In this document: piece by piece, positions 13,528-26,582 of the stretch
Layout of the letters: each line of letters opens with the position of its first letter
Numbering within the stretch: the first letter of the stretch is position 1
Source of the DNA: Leptospira sanjuanensis
Lineage (GTDB): Bacteria; Spirochaetota; Leptospiria; Leptospirales; Leptospiraceae
Length of the DNA stretch: 64,000 nucleotides
Reading direction: 5' to 3'
Assembly: GCF_022267325.1 (NCBI RefSeq)
Contig: NZ_JAIZBG010000001.1
Location: 1,244,001-1,308,000, forward strand
Made by a program: the position numbers and the translations under genes
Notes under the pieces: model-generated
The model's database searches: none
Told to the model about the DNA's origin: nothing
Seen by the model: only the letters and a program-made list of their open reading frames with translations

Positions 13528-14262
13528 ATGAAAAAGGCGATTCCGATTATTTTCCTGCTTTATTTCTATTTAAGTTGCGCCAGCACCGGGTACGACCGCG
13601 GTCCTTTGCCTCCCGTGGACCCGAAAGAGATCGTGATTGATTCCGAAGAAATCAAACATTATCTTTCTTTAAAGCCGCAGCTCCGATTTCCCTTTCGCGT
13701 GGGCGTTTATATTCTTTATCCGGAAGGATACAATTATCGAATCGATGCGAAGAATAAATCCGCGTTCCTAACGATCGAAGAAACTTTAAAGGCCGATAAA
13801 ATCGTATCGCAGATGTTTCTTATTTCGGAATCCGTTTACGACATGGATCGACAAACGCACGTTCCGGGTTTCCGGGATCACTATCCTGTCCGGACAAGAA
13901 CGTTGGACGGTATCAAAAAAATCCGTCTTCTTGCCGCGCGTTACGGGGCCGACGCCGTTCTCGTGATCAAACCCGGCGTCCGTTACAATCAAAAGCCGAA
14001 TCTTCTTAGTATTCTTTACGCGACCATCGTTGGAATTTGGCTTGTTCCCGGTTCTTCGGGAGAATCCACCTTCACGCTCGAAGCGACTCTTTGGGATGTT
14101 CGAAACGAATATTTATATCTGACCACAGAATCCGAAGCTTCTTCTTCCGCGGTTCGACCTTACGGATGGATTGATGAAACTTCGATCGTCGCCGAAAGTA
14201 AAGAAAAGGTGATCTCCGAATTTTCTTCGGAAGTGCTGAGACGGTTTAAGAGCATGAAGTAG
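13528..14262 (+). CDS. lipoprotein, unknown function
   Basis: A 244-residue lipoprotein. The signal peptide MKKAIPIIFLLYFYLS ends at CASTG, a good lipobox. The mature chain has no recognised domain; its middle (RLLAARYGADAVLVIKPG, then TFTLEATLWDVRNEYLYLTTE) resembles the core of lipoproteins that assemble on the periplasmic side of the outer membrane, such as CsgG or GNA1162-like families, but this is only a general similarity. I chose the ATG at 13528, which has an AGAGG sequence 6 bases upstream; the frame is open further upstream through repeat sequence. Flanked by the repeat cluster and by the FlgG-like gene. Confidence 0.8.
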   Translation: MKKAIPIIFLLYFYLSCASTGYDRGPLPPVDPKEIVIDSEEIKHYLSLKPQLRFPFRVGVYILYPEGYNYRIDAKNKSAFLTIEETLKADKIVSQMFLISESVYDMDRQTHVPGFRDHYPVRTRTLDGIKKIRLLAARYGADAVLVIKPGVRYNQKPNLLSILYATIVGIWLVPGSSGESTFTLEATLWDVRNEYLYLTTESEASSSAVRPYGWIDETSIVAESKEKVISEFSSEVLRRFKSMK

Positions 14263-14434
14263 GATTTCGTAAACCATGATTTAGTTTTTGGAACGTTCAA
14301 TCTTTATAATTTTGTAATATTCGAATTATTTTTTGTAGATTCGTGGCGTGGTCGTTTGTGCGGTATCTTAGGAGATGCGGGCGATTCTGCTTTTTGGTGG
14401 AGATGATTTGTTATTTCAGAATACTTTAAAATCA

Positions 14435-15271
14435 ATGAGATTCCGGATATTTCTGGTGTTTTGCTTTGCCTTTTTTAGCAGCAATTTGTTTTCAGAAGAC
14501 CTTGCGCTATTGGAGGAGTATAAATTGCTGCATATCGATTTGCTGAATATTAAGACATCCGGATATAGATCGTATTTTAATCTACAATTGAACAGGGCGG
14601 AAGCAAAAATTCATAATTTTCAAGGATCTTTCAAGACAACAAAAAACCGTCTTTTTTGCGGTATATCGGGCTTAGGTTTTTTTAAAATTAAGTTGTCAAA
14701 TGGTTTAATCGGATATACGAGACAATGTGAGCTTAAAGTTAACAAAGAGCATGAGTTAACTAATAAACATTATTCCTTCTTTGATAAGATAACAATGCCT
14801 CGGAATTTTGATCCGGGAACATTAAAAATACTTTTAAACGGAAGTATTGCTGTAAGATCTTCTGAGCAAGAGTTGGTTGTGGGACAATTGAAAACGTATA
14901 AAATCAGTTCCGAATCGTTGGAATATCTTAAAGAAGGTATTTACGTGGTTAAAGCCAATGTGATTGCTGAAGACGAAGAAATGCGTGACGATAAAATATA
15001 CGCAGGTCTTATTGAAACGAGCAATTATGATTTATTTCCCGTTCTTTTGAGGATGTATTTTATCCTAATGACGTTAAATGAAAAACAAATTGCTAATGTC
15101 GAATTCAAAAGGGATCTGCTAAGAATGCAAATTGCAAAGATCGCGACCGAATCTAATTGTCCTGAAAAAGACATTCTTGCCGATACGGATGAAAGTTTAA
15201 TTGACCATTACGAGAATCAAAAATTATTTTTTTTAGAAAGTATTTTGCCATTTTTAAAATACGATTATTGA
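14435..15271 (+). CDS. FlgG-like flagellar rod/hook-family protein with a Sec signal peptide
   Basis: A 278-residue protein with an N-terminal signal peptide (about 1-20, ending NLFSE) and then the order of motifs found in FlgG/FlgF: LLNIKTSGYRSYF at 36-48 (compare N-ANVNTTGFK), GLGFFKIKLSNG at 79-90, IGYTR at 92-96, a MPRNFDPGTLKILLNG stretch at 121-136, GQLKTYKIS at 150-158, and GLIETSNYDLF at 191-201 (compare LEQSNVD). Rod proteins are normally exported by the flagellar type III system without a cleaved signal, so a Sec signal implies a periplasmic paralogue. About 60 residues follow the last motif. The gene is visibly more AT-rich than its neighbours. An upstream ATG at 14375 would bury the signal peptide. 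Function is inferred only. Confidence 0.68.
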   Translation: MRFRIFLVFCFAFFSSNLFSEDLALLEEYKLLHIDLLNIKTSGYRSYFNLQLNRAEAKIHNFQGSFKTTKNRLFCGISGLGFFKIKLSNGLIGYTRQCELKVNKEHELTNKHYSFFDKITMPRNFDPGTLKILLNGSIAVRSSEQELVVGQLKTYKISSESLEYLKEGIYVVKANVIAEDEEMRDDKIYAGLIETSNYDLFPVLLRMYFILMTLNEKQIANVEFKRDLLRMQIAKIATESNCPEKDILADTDESLIDHYENQKLFFLESILPFLKYDY

Positions 15272-15307
15272 GATAAAAAACGCCGTTCCGACAGAGAACC
15301 CGATTCT

Positions 15308-16876
15308 TCAGTAAATTAAGATCGCATATGGTCCGGGATTTCCCGGACCGGCGCCGACGATATTGGGAATATTCGGCGATACGCTTCCGTTGATCGTATC
15401 CACGGTATACAGATTGACGACGTTTCCCGTCGACTCGGTGGAAAAAGCGTATTTACCGGAAGAATCCAAAATCACGTTCTGTGTTCCCATGCTCGAAGTG
15501 ATCGCCGATCCCCATACGTTTAAAACTCCCGAAGAGTTGCGCGTGGGAATGACGATGTTGGTAGTCGCGGACGCATAATTGGAGATAAACGCGAATTTCC
15601 CGGCGGGATCGAAATCGATGCTTGTGGGTTGCGTGAGCATCGTGTTGTAAGCGCCTCCCGCGAGCAAAAGTCCGTTCGTATAATCGATCGTAAAGAGATC
15701 CACGTTGTTTGTGGTATTGTTAACCGAATACAAATGTTCTCCGGTAGGATCGGTCTTGAGGAATACGGAACCCGCCGCATAAGGGGTGTTCGATCTGGCG
15801 CTCGGGATTCCGGTTGAGTCCAAACCGAAAAACAAAATACCTCCTCCTCCGTTCATGGACACAAAAAGACTATTACCCGCGGGATTCAAACAAATCGCTT
15901 GCGGTGAAGTGGAGGCTCCCAATCCGGGAACGATGTTCGGAGAAAGCGCGCCCGTTACAGGATCGATTTTGAAATAGTAGATCGTATCCGCCGCCGCCCC
16001 GGTGGCAAACGCGAATTTTCCCGCGGGCTCGACTACGATTTTGGAAGGAGAAGGCACGGGATAAGTCGAGGCGAACGTGATATCTCCGGAAGAAGTATCG
16101 ATCCTGTAGGTTGTGATCTCCGAAGCCATCGTGGCAAAAAGGAATTTTCCGGAAGGATGAATCGCCATCGAGGAAACTCCCGATGTTGTATTCACGAAAA
16201 CCGTCGTTCGAGTCTGCAAAAGTCCGGTATTCGGATCCATCGTAAACAGCCAAATCTGAGAATTCTGATAATTGGAAACGAAGGCCCAAGCGCCGCTCGT
16301 GCCGAAACCGCCGGAGCTCGTGTAATTCGACGCCATACGTTCGCCTTGTTCGTTCAAAGCATCCGTTGTTACCCTGAGTTTGTATTGGGTTCCCGATCGA
16401 AGAATTTTAGAAGGATTGAATGTGATTTTCGGATTTTGAGCGAGATCCAGATTCCCTTCGATACAGGATGCGAAGTCGTCGAAGCTGACTTGGACCGAAC
16501 CCGAACAGGTTCCCGCGGTTGATTGAGAAGTCAGCGTTTCCGGACTCATCTTTTCGCTAAATGTCAGCTCGATGCCCGTTCCTCTTGAAACGGAGGTCAA
16601 TCCGCTTGCGGGATTTTGTTGAAATACCTTTAGATTGGGATTGATCTTTCTTCCGTAACGATAACCGCAGACTTCTCCGCTCGGGTCGTTGAAGGCGAGT
16701 TTTAACGCGAGACTTTGTCTGAAAACTTCGCTGGCCGGATCGCAGGCGCTCAGATCGAACGTTGGTCTGCAATTGTAAAGGAATATGCAAAAACCATAAA
16801 GTATGAATAGGATGCGGAGCGTATTTCCATTTTTGAATGTCCGTTTAATAATTTTAAGTTTATTATTTATTTCCAT
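15308..16876 (-). CDS. beta-propeller (lactonase/YncE-like) lipoprotein with Ig-like domain
   Basis: A 522-residue predicted lipoprotein. After a 35-residue N-terminus with a hydrophobic core the lipobox is FLYNC. An Ig-like Big_5 domain follows at about 78-190 (NPASGLTSVSRGTGIELTF, FSEKMSPETL), then roughly seven repeats of about 45 residues with the pattern NP/D-x-G-L, HPSGKFLF, PAGKFAFAT, DSSGKYAF, which build a beta-propeller of the 6-phosphogluconolactonase/YncE type. Such Leptospira proteins are probably outer-surface lipoproteins; binding partner unknown. It is convergent with the FlgG-like gene, 36 bases apart. Confidence 0.82.
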   Translation of the reverse strand: MEINNKLKIIKRTFKNGNTLRILFILYGFCIFLYNCRPTFDLSACDPASEVFRQSLALKLAFNDPSGEVCGYRYGRKINPNLKVFQQNPASGLTSVSRGTGIELTFSEKMSPETLTSQSTAGTCSGSVQVSFDDFASCIEGNLDLAQNPKITFNPSKILRSGTQYKLRVTTDALNEQGERMASNYTSSGGFGTSGAWAFVSNYQNSQIWLFTMDPNTGLLQTRTTVFVNTTSGVSSMAIHPSGKFLFATMASEITTYRIDTSSGDITFASTYPVPSPSKIVVEPAGKFAFATGAAADTIYYFKIDPVTGALSPNIVPGLGASTSPQAICLNPAGNSLFVSMNGGGGILFFGLDSTGIPSARSNTPYAAGSVFLKTDPTGEHLYSVNNTTNNVDLFTIDYTNGLLLAGGAYNTMLTQPTSIDFDPAGKFAFISNYASATTNIVIPTRNSSGVLNVWGSAITSSMGTQNVILDSSGKYAFSTESTGNVVNLYTVDTINGSVSPNIPNIVGAGPGNPGPYAILIY

Positions 16877-17120
16877 TTTGGTCGCCTTGGGGTAAATAGC
16901 ATCGGGCGAATCCGTAAGTCAAGGCGATCGATCGTTTTCGGAAGGTTTGAAAAATCGTAGGTTATAAAACGATTCCCGAATCTAAATTAGGAAATTCTAA
17001 AACATAGTTTGGAGCAAGCCCGGCGTCTTGCCGCCGGGAGCCTTATCGTAGGATCGGTTCGGGGAAAGAATTGAGCTTGCGTCTGTTCTTATTTCTAAAT
17101 ATCCTTTGTAAGCGGCACCC

Positions 17121-18251
17121 ATGTTCAGAATCATCCATCGCAGTTTCGGTTTTCAAAAAAGAAGCGTTTTCCCTCATTTGATTGCTTTGATTCTCTCTTT
17201 CGTTTTCCTTCCGTTATCCGGACAAGGGACTCCACCGCAGACAAATCCGCAAACTTCCGTTGATCCTCTTCTTCGCGGTTCTTGGTTTGCGGATCAGGAA
17301 CAAAAGGAAGCCATTCTCTACAACCGAGTCATGAAACTCTTTCGACCCGACCCGCACTTTGTCTGGAAGACCGATTCCCGCGGTAGAAATTATCGATTCT
17401 ACAAAGACGGAAGAGTGGAGTTTTTGATCGATCGGGAATATCGCGAAGTTTTTCCGGATGTGTCCGAACTCGACGTGCATACAAGCGAAGCGAAGGCGTT
17501 AGCGGATCACGGAGAACCGTATTCGGCGATCCGGCTTCTCAAAGGAATCGGACTTTGTTATCGATTCCAATTCGGCAAACTCGCGCCGGAAGAATCGCGT
17601 AAAGCGGGCGAAGATCTGAGCCGTTTGCTGAAACATATGGCGCACAAGCGCCTCGAAACGGACGATCTGACCGATCCATACGGTTGCATAAAAAAGAATA
17701 TTCTAAAACTGGAAAGTGAACCGTTTCGATTCTCCCTCGAAACGACGGACGAGTGGAAACATTATTTTCCCGAACTCGAATCGCCGGAAAGCGGAACCGA
17801 AGGAGATCATCTTTGGAAGGTGCGTCGGTTCTATATCGACGTTCCCGCCGATTTCGGAGCGGACGAATGGGAAAAAAGTTATCGCTCCCAAGCCGAAAAA
17901 TTTCTCTATTACAGACCCGATCGAATCTCGCTCACGATCGGTTTGACTTATCATCCGGTCGCGTCGATTTATACTTCCAAAAATTACTTTCAACTTTGGG
18001 ATCTCAAACGGGGAATCAATCCTCGAACCATCCGTGAGATGAACTTCCGCAGAAAAAAAGAGGACGATTCGTACGCGAGCCGATTCGACTTTTTTCACAA
18101 AGACGGACGAAAAGTTCCGATCGTGATTTTGGAAAAATATTATTTACGGGAAAATCGCGGGCTTTTGTTTTCCGTCGCGGGTCCGGAAAAACAGATTGAT
18201 CGCATCCGACAAATCTGGTCACAATTGAATCAGAAATTGGTCGTCGAGTGA
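17121..18251 (+). CDS. exported hypothetical protein
   Basis: A 376-residue protein I do not recognise. The N-terminus has a basic stretch and a hydrophobic segment (LIALILSFVFLPLSG at about 20-36) followed by a Pro/Thr/Gln-rich linker, which fits a Sec signal peptide and a mature periplasmic or surface chain. The mature part is rich in charged and aromatic residues, with a segment FYIDVPADFGADEWEKSY at about 235-255. There are no cysteine lipobox or later membrane segments. The next gene begins three bases after its stop and overlaps in transcription, so the two probably act together in the envelope. Confidence 0.7.
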   Translation: MFRIIHRSFGFQKRSVFPHLIALILSFVFLPLSGQGTPPQTNPQTSVDPLLRGSWFADQEQKEAILYNRVMKLFRPDPHFVWKTDSRGRNYRFYKDGRVEFLIDREYREVFPDVSELDVHTSEAKALADHGEPYSAIRLLKGIGLCYRFQFGKLAPEESRKAGEDLSRLLKHMAHKRLETDDLTDPYGCIKKNILKLESEPFRFSLETTDEWKHYFPELESPESGTEGDHLWKVRRFYIDVPADFGADEWEKSYRSQAEKFLYYRPDRISLTIGLTYHPVASIYTSKNYFQLWDLKRGINPRTIREMNFRRKKEDDSYASRFDFFHKDGRKVPIVILEKYYLRENRGLLFSVAGPEKQIDRIRQIWSQLNQKLVVE

Positions 18252-18254
18252 ACT

Positions 18255-19091
18255 ATGATCATCGCGCTCGTAAAAACCGGAGATCGTCCTTATCCGCCTG
18301 GACCTCCTTCTCGAAATTCTCCCTGGCAGCTTCTGCTCATAGGGTTTTGTCTCGTGGACGGAATGGCTCTTCTTTTTATACCGCTCGGAATCTACGGTTC
18401 GGTTTTGGTTACGGCCGCCTTGCTTTTGTTTCTATTTCTCCCCTTGCTTTTTTTGGTCATCCGACTCAGCACGAAATTCGGGAATCTACTCTACGTCGCG
18501 CTTTTCCTGAGCCTTTTGTCCGCGGGAGTTTCCGCGCTTTATATCAGTCACAGCATCGGATTCTTTCTCGGAATTCCGGTGGGGAAGAACGTCGATTTAG
18601 CGCAAAGCGGAGAATTCGGAAACGATCGAATTCTTGTGTTTCGAGGAGTGAAAATTCTTACCGACTATGTCTCTTCCCGATCGGCGATCAGCCGAGCGAA
18701 GTCGGAACCCAAACGAGCCAAAACCATTTACTTTCACGTAGCGCCGTTGGTCGCAGCAAGTTGGAAAGAAGGAGATCCGATTCAGGTTTGGGTCGCTTGC
18801 GAACGGATGGAACTTCCGAACTGTTCTTGGGGTAGTTCCGTCTTTTTTTGGGGGGAGAATCTCAAGAATCATTCCCTCTATCCCTATTATAAACTTTCCG
18901 TTCAAGACGCCGGTAAGATTTATAAATTCCCGATTTCAGAGCATCCTATCATTTTCCGCCCGATCGCCGACCCGGAAAAAAAACTGGTTCGAGCCGGGAT
19001 GTACGGACTTTCTGGTTTGTTCTTCCTGAACTACTCCTGGTTCGTTTGTATCTTTTTGGGGAAATTCTTTGGGAAAGGGAAGGAAGAGTGA
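18255..19091 (+). CDS. membrane protein with periplasmic-type domain, unknown function
   Basis: A 278-residue protein. Three hydrophobic segments occupy about 25-50, 52-72 and 78-102, and a fourth lies near 252-270 (GLSGLFFLNYSWFVCIFLG). The loop between TM3 and TM4 (about 105-245) is soluble and carries VWVACERMELPNCSW, with two cysteines. I do not recognise the family. The start ATG is 3 bases after the previous gene, so the pair forms a small operon. The C-terminus is basic (KFFGKGKEE). Confidence 0.7.
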   Translation: MIIALVKTGDRPYPPGPPSRNSPWQLLLIGFCLVDGMALLFIPLGIYGSVLVTAALLLFLFLPLLFLVIRLSTKFGNLLYVALFLSLLSAGVSALYISHSIGFFLGIPVGKNVDLAQSGEFGNDRILVFRGVKILTDYVSSRSAISRAKSEPKRAKTIYFHVAPLVAASWKEGDPIQVWVACERMELPNCSWGSSVFFWGENLKNHSLYPYYKLSVQDAGKIYKFPISEHPIIFRPIADPEKKLVRAGMYGLSGLFFLNYSWFVCIFLGKFFGKGKEE

Positions 19092-21270
<2,179 letters not shown>

Positions 21271-21281
21271 AATCTTTGATC

Positions 21282-21304
21282 AACGGGATGTTCTAAATCC
21301 CGTT
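21282..21304 (+). terminator. intrinsic terminator after flaA1
   Basis: AACGGGAT (21282-21289) pairs perfectly with ATCCCGTT (21297-21304) over a 7-base loop, 11 bases after the flaA1 stop, and is followed by TCTTCC. The T-tract is short, but position and stem fit a terminator. Confidence 0.65.
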
Positions 21305-21356
21305 TCTTCCGCGCTCGGTAAGGCCGAAACGACGGCTTTGCCGGGAAATCCCCCTC

Positions 21357-21388
<32 letters not shown>

Positions 21389-21452
21389 TGGCTATAATTG
21401 ATAAATACAGGGCTGTCAGAGAGGAATTTAACCCCAAACGTCCCAATTTTCT

Positions 21453-24265
<2,813 letters not shown>

Positions 24266-24267
24266 AA

Positions 24268-24327
24268 AACATTCAAAAATTTGAATGTTTAAAATCCCGG
24301 GTCGGTTTCCGATTCGGGATTTTTTTT
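24268..24327 (+). terminator. tandem hairpin terminator after greA
   Basis: Two hairpins follow the greA stop. AACATTCAAA/TTTGAATGTT (24268-24277 and 24280-24289) is a 10-bp perfect stem with a 2-base loop. AAAATCCCG/CGGGATTTT (24291-24299 and 24315-24323) is a 9-bp stem running into an eight-T tract (24320-24327). The second is a textbook intrinsic terminator. Confidence 0.85.
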
Positions 24328-24428
24328 GTCCAAAGAGTCTTCGTAGCTTAATACGCTTTATCTAAAATTCCGTCGTTTGCAATTCCGCTATTAAAAATCA
24401 AATGAACCTGTTCTAATCCGAGGAAACG

Positions 24429-24680
24429 TTACGCCGTTTTGCTTTTATACTGTTCCTCGTTTTTTGTCGCCAATAATAATGCGACTTCGGTCGGAAGCAG
24501 ATGTCTTTGCATGTAAACGAGCAATTCTTCCGCGTTGAGTTTTTGAATCATAGTGTTCGGAATCTTATCCCAACACTGATCGAAAACCGTTCGGACGTTC
24601 AAACCTTTTGATTTCAATTCTCCAACTTGATCGCAGAGAAAACGGATTCGTACGCGATCTCTTTTTATGATGTTTGCCAT
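24429..24680 (-). CDS. small hypothetical protein
   Basis: An 83-residue soluble, mostly helical protein with a basic N-terminus (MANIIKRDRVRIRF) and a single Trp-containing helix. I do not recognise it. Its reality is supported by an AGGAG ribosome site 8 bases before the ATG and by a plausible folded composition. It stands alone on the minus strand at the left edge of the accessory segment, divergent from the helix-turn-helix gene. A role in DNA binding or phage regulation is possible from position, but there is no motif to support it. Confidence 0.6.
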   Translation of the reverse strand: MANIIKRDRVRIRFLCDQVGELKSKGLNVRTVFDQCWDKIPNTMIQKLNAEELLVYMQRHLLPTEVALLLATKNEEQYKSKTA

Positions 24681-25010
24681 TGTATTTCTCCTTTGTTCCG
24701 GACGTTCCGTCTGTCCGCTTTTCTCTCGATCGCATTTCGCTTTTCGAGACGGTTCGAATCGACAACTCGTATCTTAGTCCGATTCTCATTTTTTGAAAAG
24801 AATCGAACTGCCCTTGTTCATCGTATTTCCGTGTTATTATCGTAACGTCACCCTCGGACAAAAAATCCTTTCGGAAGAATTTTTAGACGCTTCAAGATCG
24901 GAAAATGTTTCGGACCGCACGAAATGCTTCCCTTCGCGGCGCAAAGGAATGCAAACTTTTGAATATGCCCTCGGGCTTGACAAAAACGAATGTGCTTTGT
25001 CGTTAGGCTC
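24681..25010. other. divergent intergenic region
   Basis: A 330-base gap between the small minus-strand gene and the helix-turn-helix gene. TTGACA at 24977-24982 followed 17 bases later by a weak TCGTTA could be a promoter for the latter; if so the transcript would begin close to the ATG at 25011. Nothing else is recognised; open frames here have no ribosome site or family features. Confidence 0.3.
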
Positions 25011-25373
25011 ATGATTCAAAAAAGAAAAAACTCGAACCGGGGAGCGTATCGCGGAAACGAAACGCAGGCGGTTGTTGGATTTGCACAGGAAGGTTCTCTT
25101 TTCCGCAATGCGGGCAAAAACGAATTCAAATCGGGTTCGACGTCGAAGGAATTTCGGGCGGATCCCGCGGTTCCGAAAGATCCGAACGATACGATGACTC
25201 CGAAAGAAGTTGCCGCGTTGTTGAAACGTACGATTCGAAGAGTAGGGGATTACAGAAGAGAGGGTTTGCTCGGTAAATTCTGGAGATTGACGGACGGTAG
25301 CATTTTGTATTCCAGAACCGGAGTGGAGGAATTCTTTCGGAGCCATTTCGTAGAAACCGAAGAGTTGAATTGA
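25011..25373 (+). CDS. helix-turn-helix (excisionase/MerR-type) DNA-binding protein
   Basis: A 120-residue protein. The first 60 residues are basic, low-complexity and without clear fold. The C-terminal part, MTPKEVAALLKRTIRRVGDYRREGLLGKFWRL, then SILYSRTGVEEFF, is a winged helix-turn-helix of the excisionase/HTH_17 type, in which a short helix-turn-helix is followed by a wing and a final helix. Such proteins control prophage excision or act as small repressors. It lies about 700 bases upstream of the tail operon on the same strand, so it is the best candidate regulator of that island in the window. Starts at 24990 or at the internal Met (25194) are possible. Confidence 0.6.
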   Translation: MIQKRKNSNRGAYRGNETQAVVGFAQEGSLFRNAGKNEFKSGSTSKEFRADPAVPKDPNDTMTPKEVAALLKRTIRRVGDYRREGLLGKFWRLTDGSILYSRTGVEEFFRSHFVETEELN

Positions 25374-25504
25374 TTGCAATGTTGTTTGTTCGAAAGACGT
25401 TTTGATAAATTGTAAGCTGCTGCCTAACCGCGAAATGCGATAGAACTAAGATTTCTGCGAGAATGGATTCGATTCAGCAAGAACTTGTCCCAAAATCAAA
25501 AACT

Positions 25505-25582
25505 GTGGGAACTCCTGCTTTTTCAATCCCTTCCTTGAAAATCCAAATAGATTGAAACATACGGTTTTGTAGGAGCTACAAC
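25505..25582 (+). repeat. composite intergenic repeat, copy A
   Basis: Starts GTGGGAACTCCTGC, continues TTTTTCAAT and GAAAATCCAAATAGAT, and ends TTGTAGGAGCTACAAC. A second copy with the same order of blocks lies at 41137-41213. The two share most bases across about 77 positions with small gaps. No gene family is suggested; it sits at the left side of the tail island. Confidence 0.75.
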
Positions 25583-25759
25583 GTATTTCCCCGTTTCGGG
25601 AAATGTTTTAAATGTACCCAAAGAATCCGCCTTCGAAAGAAGAAAGAACGTTCTTATTCCTCTTTCGATTTTAAAAATAATCATCTGAAAAGAACGCATT
25701 TTGTCGACGTCCTCTATTTCGAAAATCGCAGACTTGAAGTCATCATTTGTTCCGACCAA
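25523..25759 (-). pseudogene. possible gene remnant read into the repeat
   Basis: An open frame of about 78 residues beginning at a TTG with a stop just upstream and no ribosome site. The first 45 residues (NDDFKSAIFEIEDVDKMRSF) look like real protein; the last 30 are a translation of the composite repeat. No protein family is recognised. It may be the 3' end of a decayed gene whose end was replaced by the repeat, or merely chance. The remaining sequence up to 26057 shows no gene, only a variant repeat (TGTCGGAACTCTTGTCG) around 26026-26042. Confidence 0.25.
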
Positions 25760-26057
25760 TCGATTCTTTTAAGAAACCGCTTGATTTTACTTTTGAGATG
25801 GGCCGCCGCGACTGATTTTTTCGATAGGCTCGGTTGCGCCGGATTGAAATCCGTTGTCCTAACCTGTTCTTGCTTTCCATTCTTTTCTTTCATTGATCTC
25901 TTTCGTCTTTTAAAAGCCGCGCTCCGGAATCGTTTCTTAACCGAATCGGCTTCTTGAAGTGCGCCCTTTATTTTTCCATTTCGGGTGGAAATCCCGTCCT
26001 ATGACGTGCAATCGCGACGTAGATTTGTCGGAACTCTTGTCGTAAACTCACCGCATC

Positions 26058-26582
26058 ATGAATTTTGAATCCATTCAATCGGCGATGGACAAGATGATCG
26101 AGGAGATCAAAAAACCCGATCCACCGATCCCTATGATTCTCGCCGATCAAACTTCTCTTCCTTCTTCTTATCCGTACGGAGTTTATAAAATTTTAGAATT
26201 GAATCAGGATTCTTTCGGCAGCGCGTCGAGACGGATCGAATCGGTCGATTCTGCGCATTATAAGGAAACTTCGCGGATTACTCAATCAATTTCGCTTAAC
26301 GTTAAATTTCTGCACGATTCTTCGATCACGAGTTGTTGGGAGCTTTCGGAAAAGGCGATGAGTTGGTTCGATTCGAAAGAAGGAATGATCGAATGCGAAT
26401 CGTTTTCGATCATTCCGGTTTTGATCTCTCCGAAGATTCAGGATCAAACCGTTTTAACCGCGAGCTTGACGTACGAGTATAGAACGAGCTTCGACATCAT
26501 TTTTAAATTAAGAAAGTACAGCGAAAAGCAAGGCGAATCGACCGCAAGCGCACCAACGGTTGAATATCAGGAGGAAGCATGA
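26058..26582 (+). CDS. phage neck/tail terminator-like protein
   Basis: A 174-residue protein that opens the tail operon and lies directly upstream of the sheath gene, overlapping it by four bases (ATGA). This position, size and the mixed alpha/beta sequence (TQSISLNVKFLHDSS, then TASLTYEYRTSFDIIF at the end) fit the neck or tail terminator (gp12-like) family that caps the tail tube. The C-terminal 15 residues are a polar tail. Called mainly from gene order and general fold pattern; no catalytic motif is expected. Confidence 0.6.
   Translation: MNFESIQSAMDKMIEEIKKPDPPIPMILADQTSLPSSYPYGVYKILELNQDSFGSASRRIESVDSAHYKETSRITQSISLNVKFLHDSSITSCWELSEKAMSWFDSKEGMIECESFSIIPVLISPKIQDQTVLTASLTYEYRTSFDIIFKLRKYSEKQGESTASAPTVEYQEEA

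Noticed and set aside
24320..24430. A tRNA or attachment site near the left side of the accessory region
   Set aside because: I found no cloverleaf, TTCRANYC box or CCA end here or elsewhere in the window, and no matching short direct repeat at the right side of the tail operon.
24565..25379. Open frames on the minus strand around the helix-turn-helix gene
   Set aside because: They are shadows of the small gene at 24429-24680 and of the helix-turn-helix gene, with Arg/Ser-rich translations and no start signals.
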